Assembly (NCBI RefSeq): GCF_900119085.1
Contig: NZ_FPIQ01000018.1
Coordinates: forward strand, 1 to 63,677
Length of the DNA: 63,677 nt
Reading direction: 5' to 3'
Source: Nitrosovibrio sp. Nv17
GTDB taxonomy: Bacteria; Pseudomonadota; Gammaproteobacteria; Burkholderiales; Nitrosomonadaceae
A program made the position numbers and the translations under genes. This document shows, piece by piece, positions 1-9,555 of the stretch (its first letter is position 1; each line of letters opens with the position of its first letter). The notes below the pieces were generated by a model. That model saw only the letters and a program-made list of their open reading frames with translations, was not told the origin of the DNA and did not search any database.

Positions 1-1379
1 GTTTTCAGGATGATATGGAGGTCGAGTTTGAGGGACCAGTTCCTGAGGTAGTCGAGGTCGTGGTCGATGCGAGCCTGCATCTTGTCGAGGGTGCGGGTTT
101 CGCCGCGGTAGCCGTTGACCTGCGCCCACCCGGTGATGCCGGGCTTGACCTTGTGGCGGATCATGTAGCCCTTGATGAGGTTGCGGTAGGTCTCGTTGTG
201 GGCCACGGCATGGGGGCGGGGGCCGACGATGCTCATGCGTCCCTGGAGGACGTTGATGAACTGGGGCAACTCGTCGAGCGAGCTCTTGCGCAGGAAGGCG
301 CCGACGCGGGTGATGCGGCTGTCCTCGCGGCTGGCCTGGCGGATGGTCTCGCCGTCCTCGCACACGCGCATCGAGCGGAACTTGTAGACCAGGATCTCCT
401 CTCCGTCCAGGCCGTAGCGGCGCTGCTTGAAGATGACCGGGCCGGGGGAGTCGAGCTTCACGGCGAGGGCGACGAGCAGCAGCAGGGGGGAGATGAGGGC
501 GAGGATCAGCAGGGAGAGCACGATGTCGCTGGCGCGCTTGATGAAGCCGTTGGAGCCGGTGAAGGGGGATTCGCACACGGAGATGACCGGGGTGCCGCAG
601 ACGGTGCCGCTGCGGCCCTGGATGAGGTCGGTGACGAACATGTCGGGCACGAAGTAGATCGAGGCGGTGGTGTCCTTCAGTTCGTCGAGCACGTGCAGGA
701 TGCGCGGCTGTGAGGCCATGGGCAGGGACAGGTAGATGAACTGGATGCGCTGTGTCTTGACGAAGCCCGGCAGTTCGTGCAGCCTGCCCAGCAGCGGGCT
801 GTCCTCGGCACGGCTCAGGCGATCCGGGCTGCGGTCGTCGAAGAAGCCCGACAGGGCGATCTTGGAGTAGCGCGCCTTGTGGATGCGCCCGGCCAGGGCG
901 GCGCCCTGGTCGTTCAGGCCGACGATGATGGCGCGCTGCGGCGGCCCCTGCAGCGCCAGCAGGGTGGGGGCGGCGGCGCGCAGCACCAGGTGGGCGCCGA
1001 TCTGGCTCAAGGGCGCCAGCCACAGCCAGGCGACCAGCGCCTGGTGGGAGAACTCGTGCACGTAGCCGGTGGCGATGCCCAGCAGCAGCAGCAGCGTCAT
1101 CACCCAGAACCAGCTGTAGAGCACGTCGAACACCAGGCGCTTGAGCGAGAACTGCAGGCGCGAGGTGCCGGGAAAGGTGATCGAGAACACGATCACCGCC
1201 AGGATCAGGTAGGGGGGCTGCAGTTCGCCCTCGATGCTCACGCCGATCAGCCACAGCGACAGCGCCAGCATGGAGGGGTCGAGCATGGCCTCCACGGCGC
1301 TGAGCATGTTGTTGCCCAGCGGTTCCTCGGCGCGCGCCGAGACCCGGGAGGCGGAAAAGGCCGGGTTGGCTTCAGCCAT
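1..1379 (-). CDS. Exopolysaccharide undecaprenyl-phosphate sugar transferase (EpsB/WcaJ type), 3' end outside window
   Basis: Transfers a sugar-1-phosphate to undecaprenyl phosphate at the inner membrane, the first step of exopolysaccharide repeat-unit assembly. Seen: 459 codons open to the window edge; hydrophobic N-terminal segments at about residues 37-70 and 88-125, a nucleotide-binding-like middle domain, a further membrane segment at about 286-307, then the bacterial sugar transferase domain with KQRRYGLDGEE, YKFRSM and KSSLDELPQ (about 365-373) and VGPRP. Family members are about 460-475 residues, so only about ten residues are missing. The start ATG lies inside the 3' end of the upstream LuxR-type gene (8-nt overlap), implying translational coupling. 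The pairing with an EpsA-like regulator is typical of the exosortase/PEP-CTERM exopolysaccharide loci. The sugar substrate cannot be told from sequence. Confidence 0.9.
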   Translation of the reverse strand, partial: MAEANPAFSASRVSARAEEPLGNNMLSAVEAMLDPSMLALSLWLIGVSIEGELQPPYLILAVIVFSITFPGTSRLQFSLKRLVFDVLYSWFWVMTLLLLLGIATGYVHEFSHQALVAWLWLAPLSQIGAHLVLRAAAPTLLALQGPPQRAIIVGLNDQGAALAGRIHKARYSKIALSGFFDDRSPDRLSRAEDSPLLGRLHELPGFVKTQRIQFIYLSLPMASQPRILHVLDELKDTTASIYFVPDMFVTDLIQGRSGTVCGTPVISVCESPFTGSNGFIKRASDIVLSLLILALISPLLLLVALAVKLDSPGPVIFKQRRYGLDGEEILVYKFRSMRVCEDGETIRQASREDSRITRVGAFLRKSSLDELPQFINVLQGRMSIVGPRPHAVAHNETYRNLIKGYMIRHKVKPGITGWAQVNGYRGETRTLDKMQARIDHDLDYLRNWSLKLDLHIILK

Positions 1380-2148
1380 GGCTCAGGCTGCGCTCGATCT
1401 TGGATACGGCCTGCATCCGGTTGTAGACGTCCAGTTTCTTGAAGATGCGCTGCATGTGGTTTTTCACCGTGAAGGCGCTGATGGAGAGGATGCTGCCGAT
1501 CTCCGCATTGGTCTTGCCCAGCTTGACCCAGTCCATGATCTCGCTTTCGCGCTCGCTCAGTCCGTGGTGCTCGGTCTCCTGCGCGCCTTCCGGCAGATAG
1601 GTGCGCTGCGGCAGGGGCGCCACGCCGCGCAGGGCGGTGTCGAGGTAGGGCAGCAGGATCTCCATGGCGGCAAGCGTGCCGCCATCGAGCGTGTCGCGCG
1701 AACTGAAGATCACGTACAGGCAGTCGTGGCGCCCGCGACGGTCGCTGATGCCGTGCAGCAGCGCACTGCGCATCCCACGCAGCGCCTTGCCAAGAGAACA
1801 CTGCGGACTGCCACTGCTGCCCAGCATACCAGATCGGACATTCTGTACGCAAGCGCTCCTCCCGGAGCCGTTCCACAGGTTGTAGTACTTCCGCAGCAGC
1901 GGCAGCAGGTGCTGCAAGTGCAGGCCATCCGTCCTGACGCCGGGCAATGCCGACACGATGTCGCAATGAAGGTTTCCCGAATCGAAGTCGCCCCAGGCAG
2001 CCAGCATGATCTCGTGCGGCAGGTAGTGCTGCACTTCGCCCTGCAGCCATCTCAGCAGGTCGAAATGACCGCGGACGGCGATGCCTGATTGGATGATGCG
2101 CGCGTAGCGCCGAAGGTGATCGGCAGAAAGTGAGGAGAATTTATCCAT
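1372..2148 (-). CDS. epsA: LuxR-family regulator, EpsA type (exosortase/PEP-CTERM exopolysaccharide-associated)
   Basis: DNA-binding regulator of 258 residues. The N-terminal about 180 residues are an uncharacterised sensor region; the C-terminal about 65 residues form a LuxR HTH (LSERESEIMDWVKLGKTNAEI, then SISAFTVKNHMQRIFKKL). No phosphoacceptor receiver domain and no obvious acyl-homoserine-lactone domain are visible. It is the first gene of a two-gene overlapping unit with the sugar transferase, matching the EpsA regulators that sit ahead of exosortase-linked exopolysaccharide genes. Inferred role: control of this polysaccharide operon. The symbol is by family analogy, not tested. Confidence 0.8.
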   Translation of the reverse strand: MDKFSSLSADHLRRYARIIQSGIAVRGHFDLLRWLQGEVQHYLPHEIMLAAWGDFDSGNLHCDIVSALPGVRTDGLHLQHLLPLLRKYYNLWNGSGRSACVQNVRSGMLGSSGSPQCSLGKALRGMRSALLHGISDRRGRHDCLYVIFSSRDTLDGGTLAAMEILLPYLDTALRGVAPLPQRTYLPEGAQETEHHGLSERESEIMDWVKLGKTNAEIGSILSISAFTVKNHMQRIFKKLDVYNRMQAVSKIERSLSHG

Positions 2149-2643
2149 GTCGTTCTTGGTTTCTTTTTATGCGAGGGGAAGATCGATGCATCCGTACCCT
2201 CTCGGCGGATCAGCACGACAGCGACGTCAATACCTTCCCATAATATCCCGATGCTTATTCAGCATTTTCTTCCCGGCAAAATCTGTACGATGCCTAACAT
2301 AGGCCGGGGTTCTGACGCATTGAACTATCAAGCAATATTCATGCCATGTATTCAGCTGCAGCTGAAATCGGCAGCAGTTGTTACTTTCAACCGGGAGCGG
2401 GCGGATTTTTCGTCGCATGAGGCAGTATTCCACCGCGAAAAATCGGTTCGAATGTCTCTAAAAGGAGACACCCAAACTGCAACCATTCAAAAAAGACGAG
2501 ACGGAAGAACAGGAGTGGCGGAAAAAGGAAGGCTCGAAACTCTATGAATGAAGGGGAGAAAGGTTCGGCAACTGGAATAAGGCGGATTCAGGAAAAGGCT
2601 GTCGCTTGGCCAGGTCTTGTCCGCTGATGCGTCTTGAAGGTCG
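2149..2643. other. Intergenic region upstream of epsA
   Basis: About 495 bases, more AT-rich than its surroundings. Short open frames exist on both strands (for example 2227-2433 minus, 2251-2547 plus), but neither has a recognisable product or convincing ribosome site. It should contain the epsA promoter; I could not single one out. Confidence 0.5.
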
Positions 2644-2719
2644 TGGGGTGGCTGATGGGGATCGAACCCACGACAACCGGAATCACAATCCGGGACTCTA
2701 CCACTGAGCTACAGCCACC
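2644..2719 (-). tRNA. tRNA-His (GTG)
   Basis: Cloverleaf on the minus strand with anticodon GTG, acceptor stem GTGGCTG/CAGCCAC, the extra 5' G(-1) characteristic of tRNA-His, a T loop GGTTCGATCC and encoded CCA. Last of three tRNAs in one minus-strand transcript. Confidence 0.95.
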
Positions 2720-2786
2720 ATCTGCAAGACTGCATGACCTGAATTCCGCCTCTGCGCCTCTTCGCCCGAAAGCAGGAGAACGCCGA

Positions 2787-2863
2787 TGGCGTGCCCGACA
2801 GGAATCGAACCTGTAACCCCCAGCTTAGAAGGCTGGTGCTCTATCCGGTTGAGCTACGGGCAC
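2787..2863 (-). tRNA. tRNA-Arg (TCT)
   Basis: Cloverleaf on the minus strand: acceptor GTGCCCG/CGGGCAC, anticodon loop CTTCTAA giving anticodon TCT (reads AGA/AGG), GGTTCGATTCC T arm, encoded CCA. Middle gene of the Pro-Arg-His cluster. Confidence 0.95.
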
Positions 2864-2906
2864 CACTCAAATCGGATTTCGCCCCGTGCTGGCAGGGAAT
2901 GGCCGG

Positions 2907-2983
2907 TGGTCGGGGTGGAGAGATTTGAACTCCCGACATCCTGGTCCCAAACCAGGCGCGCTACCAGGCTACGCTACACCCCG
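2907..2983 (-). tRNA. tRNA-Pro (TGG)
   Basis: Cloverleaf on the minus strand: acceptor CGGGGTG/CACCCCG, anticodon loop TTTGGGA giving anticodon TGG, encoded CCA. First gene of the tRNA operon, a few bases downstream of a strong sigma70-type promoter. Confidence 0.95.
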
Positions 2984-2994
2984 GAAAGGGCGCT

Positions 2995-3023
2995 ACTATA
3001 CCTTTCCAGCCGTCAAAGGTCAA
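2995..3023 (-). promoter_or_regulatory. Sigma70 promoter of the tRNA Pro-Arg-His operon
   Basis: On the minus strand: -35 TTGACC (3018-3023), exactly 17 bases, then -10 TATAGT (2995-3000). The base run after the -10 is GC-rich (AGCGCCC), the discriminator type associated with stringent control of stable-RNA promoters. It lies about a dozen bases before the tRNA-Pro 5' end. Confidence 0.8.
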
Positions 3024-3106
3024 TTTCAAAGCAGTTCGCATCTGTCCCGCGCATGCTTCCGAAATCCTGTCGGGACGGGTATCTGCGTGCGGCCGCACGC
3101 CATGCT

Positions 3107-3910
3107 TCATGCACTTTTCGACTTGTCCCGCTCGATGCGTGCGTAGGCCGAATGATTGTGGATCGATTCGAAATTCTCGGACTCCACGGTGTAACGATCG
3201 ACACGCTCATCCTGGTCCAGCACGGCGGCAATGTCGCGCACCGTGTCTTCCACGAATTTGGGATTGTCGTACGCCTTTTCGGTCACGTATTTTTCATCCG
3301 CCCGCTTGAGCAGGCCATAGAGTCCGCACGACGCCTGGCTTTCCGCGAGGTCTATCAGCTCCTCCACCCATACGGGACGGTTCCCTTGAATCGAGATCGA
3401 GACATGGGAACGCTGGTTGTGCGCGCCATAGGCCGAGATCTCCTTGGAGCAGGGACACAGGCTGGTGGTCGGCACCACGGCCTTCATCGTGAACGTGTAC
3501 TTCCCGTTCCGGATTTCGCCGGCAAAGGTTACCTCATAGTCCAGCAGGCTCTTCAACCGGGAAACCGGCGCCACCTTCTCGACAAAATAGGGGAAGACGA
3601 TCTCGACGCCCCCGGAATCGGCTTCCAGTCGAACCATCACGGTACGCAGGATGTGCTCGAAGGAGACGACCGAAACATCGTCTCCATGGGCGGCCAGCAC
3701 TTCGACGAAGCGGGACATGTGCGCACCCTTGCGGCTGTGGGGCAGGCCGACGTGCAGGCTGCACACGGCGACGGTGTGCTGCCGGCCGCCATGGCGGTCC
3801 ACGATCGTCACGGGATGGCGCAGCGCACGGATGCCCACTTCGTCGATGGCGATGCGGCGGGCATCCGAAGCGCCCTGGACATCCGAGATGGAAACGCTGG
3901 TGTCGGTCAT
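3107..3910 (-). CDS. folE2: GTP cyclohydrolase FolE2 (type IB)
   Basis: Converts GTP to 7,8-dihydroneopterin triphosphate, entry to folate (and queuosine precursor) synthesis. 267 residues, family length. Seen: the [10 protein letters not shown] segment carrying the catalytic metal-binding Cys, HNQRSH, and the C-terminal [17 protein letters not shown] block, all hallmarks of FolE2 rather than FolE1. The frame stays open further upstream, but ATG 3910 is preceded by AAAGGA and matches family N-termini ([12 protein letters not shown]). FolE2 enzymes are less zinc-dependent than FolE1, so many bacteria express them under zinc limitation; whether that holds here depends on whether folE1 exists elsewhere. 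It lies 157 bases downstream of dxs on the same strand. Confidence 0.92.
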   Translation of the reverse strand: MTDTSVSISDVQGASDARRIAIDEVGIRALRHPVTIVDRHGGRQHTVAVCSLHVGLPHSRKGAHMSRFVEVLAAHGDDVSVVSFEHILRTVMVRLEADSGGVEIVFPYFVEKVAPVSRLKSLLDYEVTFAGEIRNGKYTFTMKAVVPTTSLCPCSKEISAYGAHNQRSHVSISIQGNRPVWVEELIDLAESQASCGLYGLLKRADEKYVTEKAYDNPKFVEDTVRDIAAVLDQDERVDRYTVESENFESIHNHSAYARIERDKSKSA

Positions 3911-4067
3911 GATCCTTTCGGCGAAAGGCCTCACACGGTATGCCGCTGCACGGCCCCCAGCCGGCATGGGCTGCGGCCGCAACGGAAGCCGGGACGAATT
4001 CCCGGGTCCAGAAGCGGAACAGGAGGTACTGGAAGTCGAGACAAGGCAGCCGGATCGATGAAGCCGG

Positions 4068-5912
4068 CTACCCGGAAAATCTCGCTGCGATGGATCTGAT
4101 GATCCCCGCCTTGTCCAGCCCGCAATCGGCCAGCATCTGGGCCGGATCACCCTGGTCGATGAATGTGTCCGGCAACCCGAGTTGCAGGGCGGAAACGGCC
4201 AGGCCCCTGGCGGCAAGCAGTTCCAGCACCGCACTACCCGCGCCCCCCATGATGGTGTTCTCCTCGACCGTCACCAGAAGCTCATGACGCTGAGCCAGGG
4301 ATAGCACCAGATCGGCGTCCAGGGGCTTGACGAATCGCATGTTGGCGACGGTCGCGTTCAGTTCATCCGCCGCTTCCAGGGCGGGCTTGAGCATGCTTCC
4401 AAAAGCCAGGATGGCGATCTTTTCCCCGTTGCGGCGTATTTCGCCGCGGCCCACCGGCAGCGCCTGCATCTGCTTGTCGGGCGCCACGCCGGTTCCCACG
4501 CCGCGGGGATACCGCACCGCCGCCGGCGTGTCCATCTGAAACGCGGTGTAGAGCATCTGCCGGCACTCGTTTTCGTCCGCGGGCGTCATCACCGTGATGT
4601 TCGGAATACATCGCAGGTAGGTCAGATCGAAGCTGCCTGCATGGGTGGGACCATCCGCCCCTACCAGCCCGGCACGATCGATTGCAAATACTACCGGCAG
4701 ATTCTGGATCGCGACGTCGTGGATCAGCTGGTCGTAGGCGCGCTGCAGGAAGGTGGAATAGATGGCCACCACCGGCTTCATTCCCTCGCATGCGAGACCC
4801 GCCGCAAAGGTGACAGCGTGCTGCTCTGCAATGCCGACGTCGAAATAGCGATCCGGGTATTTCTCGGAAAATCTCACCAGCCCCGATCCCTCGCGCATCG
4901 CCGGCGTGATGCCGACCAGGCGCTCGTCCAGCGCCGCCATGTCGCACAGCCAGTCCCCGAAGATCTGGTAGTAGGCCGGCTTGTCCGCAGGCTTGGAGAC
5001 GATGCCGGCTTCCGGATTGAACCTCGAGACCCCATGGTAGAGGATGGGATCCTCTTCCGCCGCCTTGTAGCCCGCTCCCTTGCGGGTGACGATGTGCAGG
5101 AACTGGGGGCCGCTGAGATGCCTGATGTTGTTGAGCGTGGTCACCAGTATGTCGAGATCGTGGCCATCGATGGGGCCGATGTAGTTGAAGCCGAACTCCT
5201 CGAACAGGGTGCTGGGCGTCACCATGCCCTTCACGTGCTCTTCCGCGCGCTTGGCCAGTTCCAGCACCGGGGGCACCACGCCCAGCATCTTTTCGCCGGC
5301 ACGACGGGCGGTTGCGTAGAACTGTCCGGACATGAGCCGCGCCAAGTAGTTGTTGAGCGCGCCGACCGGACGCGAGATCGACATGTCGTTGTCGTTGAGG
5401 ATGACCAACAGGTTGGTATCCATGGCGCCGGCATTGTTCAGGGCCTCGAACGCCATCCCGGCGCTCATGGCTCCATCGCCGATCACGGCTACCGCGCGCC
5501 GCCCCTTCCCTTCCTGCTGCGCCGCCACCGCCATGCCGAGCGCGGCGCTGATGGACGTGCTGGAATGCGCCGTACCGAACGCGTCGTACTCGCTCTCGTC
5601 GCGCCTGGGGAATCCTGCCACGCCGCCCTGCATGCGCAGCCTGTTCATGCCTGCGCGGCGGCCGGTCAGTATTTTATGGGCATAGGTCTGGTGGCCCACG
5701 TCCCACACCAGGCGATCATGGGGCGTGTTGAAGACGTAGTGCAGCGCAATGGACAGTTCCACCGTTCCCAGATTGGACGACAGGTGTCCACCGGTTCTGG
5801 CGACCGATTCCACGAGGAATCGGCGCAACTCATCCGCAAGCTGGGGCAATACCTTGCGCTCCAGCTTGCGCAGCGTCGAAGGGGTATCGATGGTATCGAG
5901 CAGTGGGTACAT
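4068..5912 (-). CDS. dxs: 1-deoxy-D-xylulose-5-phosphate synthase
   Basis: Thiamine diphosphate enzyme joining pyruvate and glyceraldehyde 3-phosphate, first step of the MEP isoprenoid pathway. 614 residues, full length. Seen: [12 protein letters not shown] near residue 42, [10 protein letters not shown] at about 71, the thiamine-binding [16 protein letters not shown] (about 145-160), the transketolase central domain with [15 protein letters not shown], and the C-terminal domain. Same strand as xseB and ispA, an arrangement widely conserved in proteobacteria; the 109-base gap from ispA permits co-transcription. Confidence 0.97.
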   Translation of the reverse strand: MYPLLDTIDTPSTLRKLERKVLPQLADELRRFLVESVARTGGHLSSNLGTVELSIALHYVFNTPHDRLVWDVGHQTYAHKILTGRRAGMNRLRMQGGVAGFPRRDESEYDAFGTAHSSTSISAALGMAVAAQQEGKGRRAVAVIGDGAMSAGMAFEALNNAGAMDTNLLVILNDNDMSISRPVGALNNYLARLMSGQFYATARRAGEKMLGVVPPVLELAKRAEEHVKGMVTPSTLFEEFGFNYIGPIDGHDLDILVTTLNNIRHLSGPQFLHIVTRKGAGYKAAEEDPILYHGVSRFNPEAGIVSKPADKPAYYQIFGDWLCDMAALDERLVGITPAMREGSGLVRFSEKYPDRYFDVGIAEQHAVTFAAGLACEGMKPVVAIYSTFLQRAYDQLIHDVAIQNLPVVFAIDRAGLVGADGPTHAGSFDLTYLRCIPNITVMTPADENECRQMLYTAFQMDTPAAVRYPRGVGTGVAPDKQMQALPVGRGEIRRNGEKIAILAFGSMLKPALEAADELNATVANMRFVKPLDADLVLSLAQRHELLVTVEENTIMGGAGSAVLELLAARGLAVSALQLGLPDTFIDQGDPAQMLADCGLDKAGIIRSIAARFSG

Positions 5913-6021
5913 TTAACTCATCCGCTAGTTGGCGCCTGTCATCCGTGGCATGGTTTTCGGGGATGCGCAGACGCCTGTTATTTATTATATAGTGCCTGTT
6001 CGCTCCGAGCGTTGCCGGGGT

Positions 6022-6915
6022 TCAGAACGTGCGGTGAATGATGAAATCCGTCACCTCCCGCAATCGCCGTGCACCCTCGCCAAAGGATTCCAGCGACCGA
6101 TATGCGTCCTGCCTCAGCTCCGTCGCCAGTTCACGGGCCGGTGCATTGCCGAGGATGCTGACGTAGGTAGGCTTGTTGCGCTCGGCATCCTTGCCCGCCG
6201 TCTTGCCCAGTGTGGCAGTGGTCGCTTCGGCATCGAGCAGATCGTCCACCACCTGGAACGCAAGGCCCATGCACTTGGCGAAATGATCGAGCTTCTGCAG
6301 GCTATCCTCATCCAGGGTGTTGCTGCAACGCGCTCCAAGCATGACTGCGGCACGAATCAGTGCACCGGTCTTGTGGATATGCATGAATTCCAGCTGGGGC
6401 AGGGTCAGGCTCTTGCCGACACTGGCAAGATCGACCGCCTGGCCGCCCGCCATGCCGCGCGAGCCTGCCGCCTGCGCCAGCTGTTTCACCATTTCCAGCT
6501 GCGTATCGGCATCATCCGCCAGGTGATGCTCGGCCAGCAGCTGGAATGCCAGGCTTTGCAGACTGTCGCCCACCAGCAGCGCCGTCGCCTGGTCGTATCT
6601 TACATGACATGTGGGTTTTCCCCGCCGCAGCACGTCGTCATCCATGCAGGGGAGATCGTCATGCACCAGCGAATAGACGTGTATCAATTCCACCGCTACC
6701 GCCGCGATGGTGACGCGCTCTTCATCGGCCTCACCGAGTTCGCCAGCGGCAAAGGCAAGCAGCGGACGTACCCGCTTTCCCCCGCCCAGGGACACATAGC
6801 GCATCGCGTCGTGCAGGCGCTCGGGCGGCACATCGGCAGCGGGAAGAAGGGTTTGCAGGGAAGTTTCTATGCGCGCCTGGCGGCTACTCGCCCAATCCTG
6901 GAAATCAGCGGTCAT
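6022..6915 (-). CDS. ispA: Farnesyl diphosphate synthase (short-chain polyprenyl synthase)
   Basis: Condenses IPP with DMAPP/GPP to farnesyl diphosphate, supplying quinones, heme O/A and undecaprenyl phosphate. 297 residues from ATG 6915; an in-frame GTG six bases upstream is possible. Seen: first aspartate-rich motif DDLPCMDDD (about 86-94) and second DDLLD (about 224-228), plus GGGKRVRPLL. Its start overlaps the end of xseB by 11 bases, so the two are translationally coupled. Its product is the farnesyl donor used by CtaB encoded later in this window. Confidence 0.95.
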   Translation of the reverse strand: MTADFQDWASSRQARIETSLQTLLPAADVPPERLHDAMRYVSLGGGKRVRPLLAFAAGELGEADEERVTIAAVAVELIHVYSLVHDDLPCMDDDVLRRGKPTCHVRYDQATALLVGDSLQSLAFQLLAEHHLADDADTQLEMVKQLAQAAGSRGMAGGQAVDLASVGKSLTLPQLEFMHIHKTGALIRAAVMLGARCSNTLDEDSLQKLDHFAKCMGLAFQVVDDLLDAEATTATLGKTAGKDAERNKPTYVSILGNAPARELATELRQDAYRSLESFGEGARRLREVTDFIIHRTF

Positions 6916-7180
6916 CGCCACCGGTCTGGGAGAAGTTTTTCAGCACGTCGGCCTCGAGCACGCGCACTTGCTGCTGCGCATCCTGCAGCCGGGATTGACA
7001 GTAGTGCAGCAGTTCCGTGCCACGCCGGTGGGCCGAGAGAGAAGACTCGAGCGACAGGTGCCCGGCTTCCATCTCCGTGACGATGCTCTCCAGTTCCGCC
7101 AGCGCCGCTTCGAAGTTCGGTGGCGGCGAGGACTCCTGGAACGGCTTGGCTGGATCCGCGGGCTTTGCAGGTTGAGTCAT
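6905..7180 (-). CDS. xseB: Exodeoxyribonuclease VII small subunit
   Basis: Small subunit of the single-strand-specific exonuclease VII, which partners XseA (not in this window). 91 residues from ATG 7180. Seen: the family core FEAALAELESIVTEMEAGHLSLESSL, here about residues 22-47, followed by a helical segment ending in VRVLE. A TTG nine bases further upstream is an alternative start. First gene of xseB-ispA-dxs. Confidence 0.92.
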   Translation of the reverse strand: MTQPAKPADPAKPFQESSPPPNFEAALAELESIVTEMEAGHLSLESSLSAHRRGTELLHYCQSRLQDAQQQVRVLEADVLKNFSQTGGDDR

Positions 7181-7639
7181 GATAACCAAGATACGATGTC
7201 CGCAGGGAGGGATACGCCACTGGAAACCTCTAAAAATAACGCATCAAGCGGGGTCAGGTCAATCAAATCGCACGAGGCGGGATCGGTGCAGCCGATCCTT
7301 CCCTACCGTTCATTCCCGAAGAAACAAGATACGCTTGCGCTACATCATCCTTTACCCCTGTATAACAGGAATCGATCCTTCGATACGAAGCCGCAAACAG
7401 CCGGAGGGTACCCGGAGCACGGAAGAATGGCACCCGGCGTCTGCGACACGATCCGTGCGAGGCGGGACCCGCAAGGTAAACCGGCCTTTGGCGGAGCACC
7501 CGCCGATCCTTGCGCCGACCCTGAGAAATCGTGTTATGAATCATGGTACTGAATCCATAAATCAGCGGCCGGCCGGCCGATTTGGGTTAAAATGAAGGAT
7601 ATATTTCAACCTTCGTGAAAAGGAGAAAAAATACCCGAT
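7181..7639. other. Divergent intergenic region between xseB and the Rieske oxygenase gene
   Basis: About 460 bases that should carry the promoters of both divergent units. Open frames here lack recognisable products. A ribosome site AAGGAG lies just ahead of the plus-strand gene at 7640. No riboswitch or repeat recognised. Confidence 0.5.
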
Positions 7640-8743
7640 ATGTCCAATATCGTTGACGTCTCGCAATTGACGCGTGCATCGACATCCCTGCCGACGGACT
7701 GGTATCTCGACCCGCGCATTCTGGAACTGGAAAAACATCTCCTGTTCGATCAGGGGCCAGGGTACGTCGGCCATGAGATCATGCTGCCCAATATTGGGGA
7801 CTACCACGTGCTGGAATGGATGGAGAACGCAAGGGTGCTGGTGCGCAACGAACGCGGTATCGAACTGCTGTCGAACGTCTGCCGCCACCGGCAATCGCTG
7901 CTGCTGCAAGGCCGCGGCAACGCCCGCAACATCGTCTGCCCCATCCACCGATGGACCTACGACATGCGCGGCACGCTGCTGGGCGCTCCCCATTTCCCGG
8001 AAAAACCCTGCCTCGATCTTGGCAGTACGCCGCTGCAGAATTGGAACGGGCTTCTCTTCACGGGGAGCCGGGATGTGGCCCGCGATATGGCTGATTTGAA
8101 GGTGCTGGAGAACTTCGATTTTTCCGGGCACGTGCTGGAACGGGTGCAGATAGACGAATATGCCTGCAACTGGAAAACATTCATCGAGGTCTATCTGGAG
8201 GACTATCATGTCGAGACCTACCATCCCGGGCTGAGCAACTTCGTCGACACCAACGACCTGAAGTGGGAGTTCGGAAACTGGTACAGCGTGCAGACGGTCG
8301 GGATCCACGCCGGGCTCGCCCATGCCGGCACGCCGGTCTATGCCAGATGGCATGAGCAGCTGCTGCTCCAGACCCAGGGAAAAATACCGGCCCACGGGGC
8401 CATCTGGATGCTTTATTATCCCAATATCATGTTGGAATGGTACCCGCACGTGCTGATCATCAGCACGTTGCTGCCGAGGGGGCCGGAGCGCTGCACGAAT
8501 GTCGTCGAATTCTACTATCCGGAAGACATCGCCCTGTTCGAACGCGAATTCATCGAGGCGGAGCAGTCCGCCTATCATGAAACCGCCGCGGAGGATGATG
8601 AAATCTGCAGGCTGATCACCGCCGGGCGGCGCGCCCTGCATGCGCAGGGCATCAGTGAGACCGGACCGTACCAGTCGCCCATGGAGGACGGGATGGTGCA
8701 TTTCCATGAGTTCCTGAAGCGCAGGATCGAGCCCTTTGTTTAG
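7640..8743 (+). CDS. Rieske-type ring-hydroxylating oxygenase, alpha-subunit family
   Basis: Predicted mononuclear non-heme iron oxygenase with a Rieske 2Fe-2S centre; substrate unknown. 367 residues. Seen: Rieske ligands C81-x-H83 (CRHR) and C100-x2-H103 (CPIH) in the N-terminal domain; in the catalytic SRPBCC domain NWKTFIEVYLEDYHVETYH, with the two His expected as iron ligands. No beta subunit, ferredoxin or reductase lies beside it, so electron supply must come from elsewhere. It is followed after 30 bases by a SpoIIAA-like gene, probably in one transcript. Such stand-alone Rieske proteins act on aromatics, betaines or sterol-like substrates in different families; I cannot choose. Confidence 0.88.
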   Translation: MSNIVDVSQLTRASTSLPTDWYLDPRILELEKHLLFDQGPGYVGHEIMLPNIGDYHVLEWMENARVLVRNERGIELLSNVCRHRQSLLLQGRGNARNIVCPIHRWTYDMRGTLLGAPHFPEKPCLDLGSTPLQNWNGLLFTGSRDVARDMADLKVLENFDFSGHVLERVQIDEYACNWKTFIEVYLEDYHVETYHPGLSNFVDTNDLKWEFGNWYSVQTVGIHAGLAHAGTPVYARWHEQLLLQTQGKIPAHGAIWMLYYPNIMLEWYPHVLIISTLLPRGPERCTNVVEFYYPEDIALFEREFIEAEQSAYHETAAEDDEICRLITAGRRALHAQGISETGPYQSPMEDGMVHFHEFLKRRIEPFV

Positions 8744-8773
8744 CCGTATCCCCCATCCACGGACAACCCGCCC

Positions 8774-9121
8774 ATGATCACGATCGAGGAAACCGGAAAT
8801 CTGATATCCGCCACCATATATGGTGAGTTCACTCTGGCCGACTACAGGGAATTCGAGGAGCAGGTGGTCTACAAGTCCCGGTTCGAGGGCCGATTGAATC
8901 TGCTGCTGGACTGGCGTGCCATGCTCGACTACACCGTCGACGTCGCCTGGGAGGATATCCGGTTCATGCGGGAACATGGCAGCGCATTCGACCGGATCGC
9001 GATCATCACCGACGATCAATGGCAGGCGTGGGGGGCCTGGGTGTCCAATCTTTTCATGAATGCCAGTGTCCGGGTGTTCAGCGACTACGACAGCGCCAAT
9101 GCGTGGGTGACTGACCGATAG
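8774..9121 (+). CDS. SpoIIAA-like (STAS/SEC14-like) protein
   Basis: 115 residues, full length for the SpoIIAA-like family (STAS-type fold), whose members are proposed to bind small lipophilic molecules or act as regulators; no enzymatic residues are identified. Seen: MITIEETGNLISATIYGEFT at the N-terminus, the LLLDWRAMLDYT strand and the AIITDDQWQAW region typical of the family. Likely co-transcribed with the preceding Rieske oxygenase. Function in this organism unknown. Confidence 0.75.
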   Translation: MITIEETGNLISATIYGEFTLADYREFEEQVVYKSRFEGRLNLLLDWRAMLDYTVDVAWEDIRFMREHGSAFDRIAIITDDQWQAWGAWVSNLFMNASVRVFSDYDSANAWVTDR

Positions 9122-9555
9122 GGGAAAAAGCCGTGCTGCGGCAACCGGGCACGCGGCAAGTCCAGTCCTCCTGGCCAGCGGAGGAACCGGATGGCGGTCT
9201 GCACCGAAAGCCCTGCCGCCCCCGCGTCACCGGGAGGAATTGTTGCAAAAAAACTACACATTCCGCCTTTCTGCTCCAAAATTTCTTTATATTGATCCAC
9301 AACTCGTCCAAAATGGAGCCCGTTGCCTCTCCTTATGTTTGTTGTACACATATGTGAAGGGCCAAGGACATTCGGGCACTGGAACGCCCGGGCATCGGCC
9401 TGAGAACCGGCGTGACCCGACTGGCTTCCACATTGTTTCGGTAGGGATGGAGCAGATAATTCGGAAACGAAGACCCCTCGTATCGACCGGAACCCATCAT
9501 TATTGAATTTAAATAAGAAATAATGGCCAGTACCATTCATTTGGAGGAGAAGACC
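9122..9555. other. Intergenic region before the lipid operon
   Basis: About 430 bases, with an AT-rich patch at 9235-9350. It presumably contains the promoter of the 9556-15633 operon, but no consensus promoter stood out. A strong ribosome site GGAGGAGA (9543-9550) marks the start of the next gene. Confidence 0.5.

Noticed and set aside
2251-2547. 98-codon plus frame upstream of epsA
   Set aside because: No family resemblance, no good ribosome site, overlapped by a minus frame of equal quality.
3107-4234. Longer folE2 reading frame of 375 codons
   Set aside because: Upstream extension overlaps the end of dxs; family N-terminus and ribosome site support ATG 3910.
7562-9019. 485-codon minus frame opposite the Rieske gene
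   Set aside because: Antisense shadow; plus strand has clear Rieske and iron-ligand motifs.
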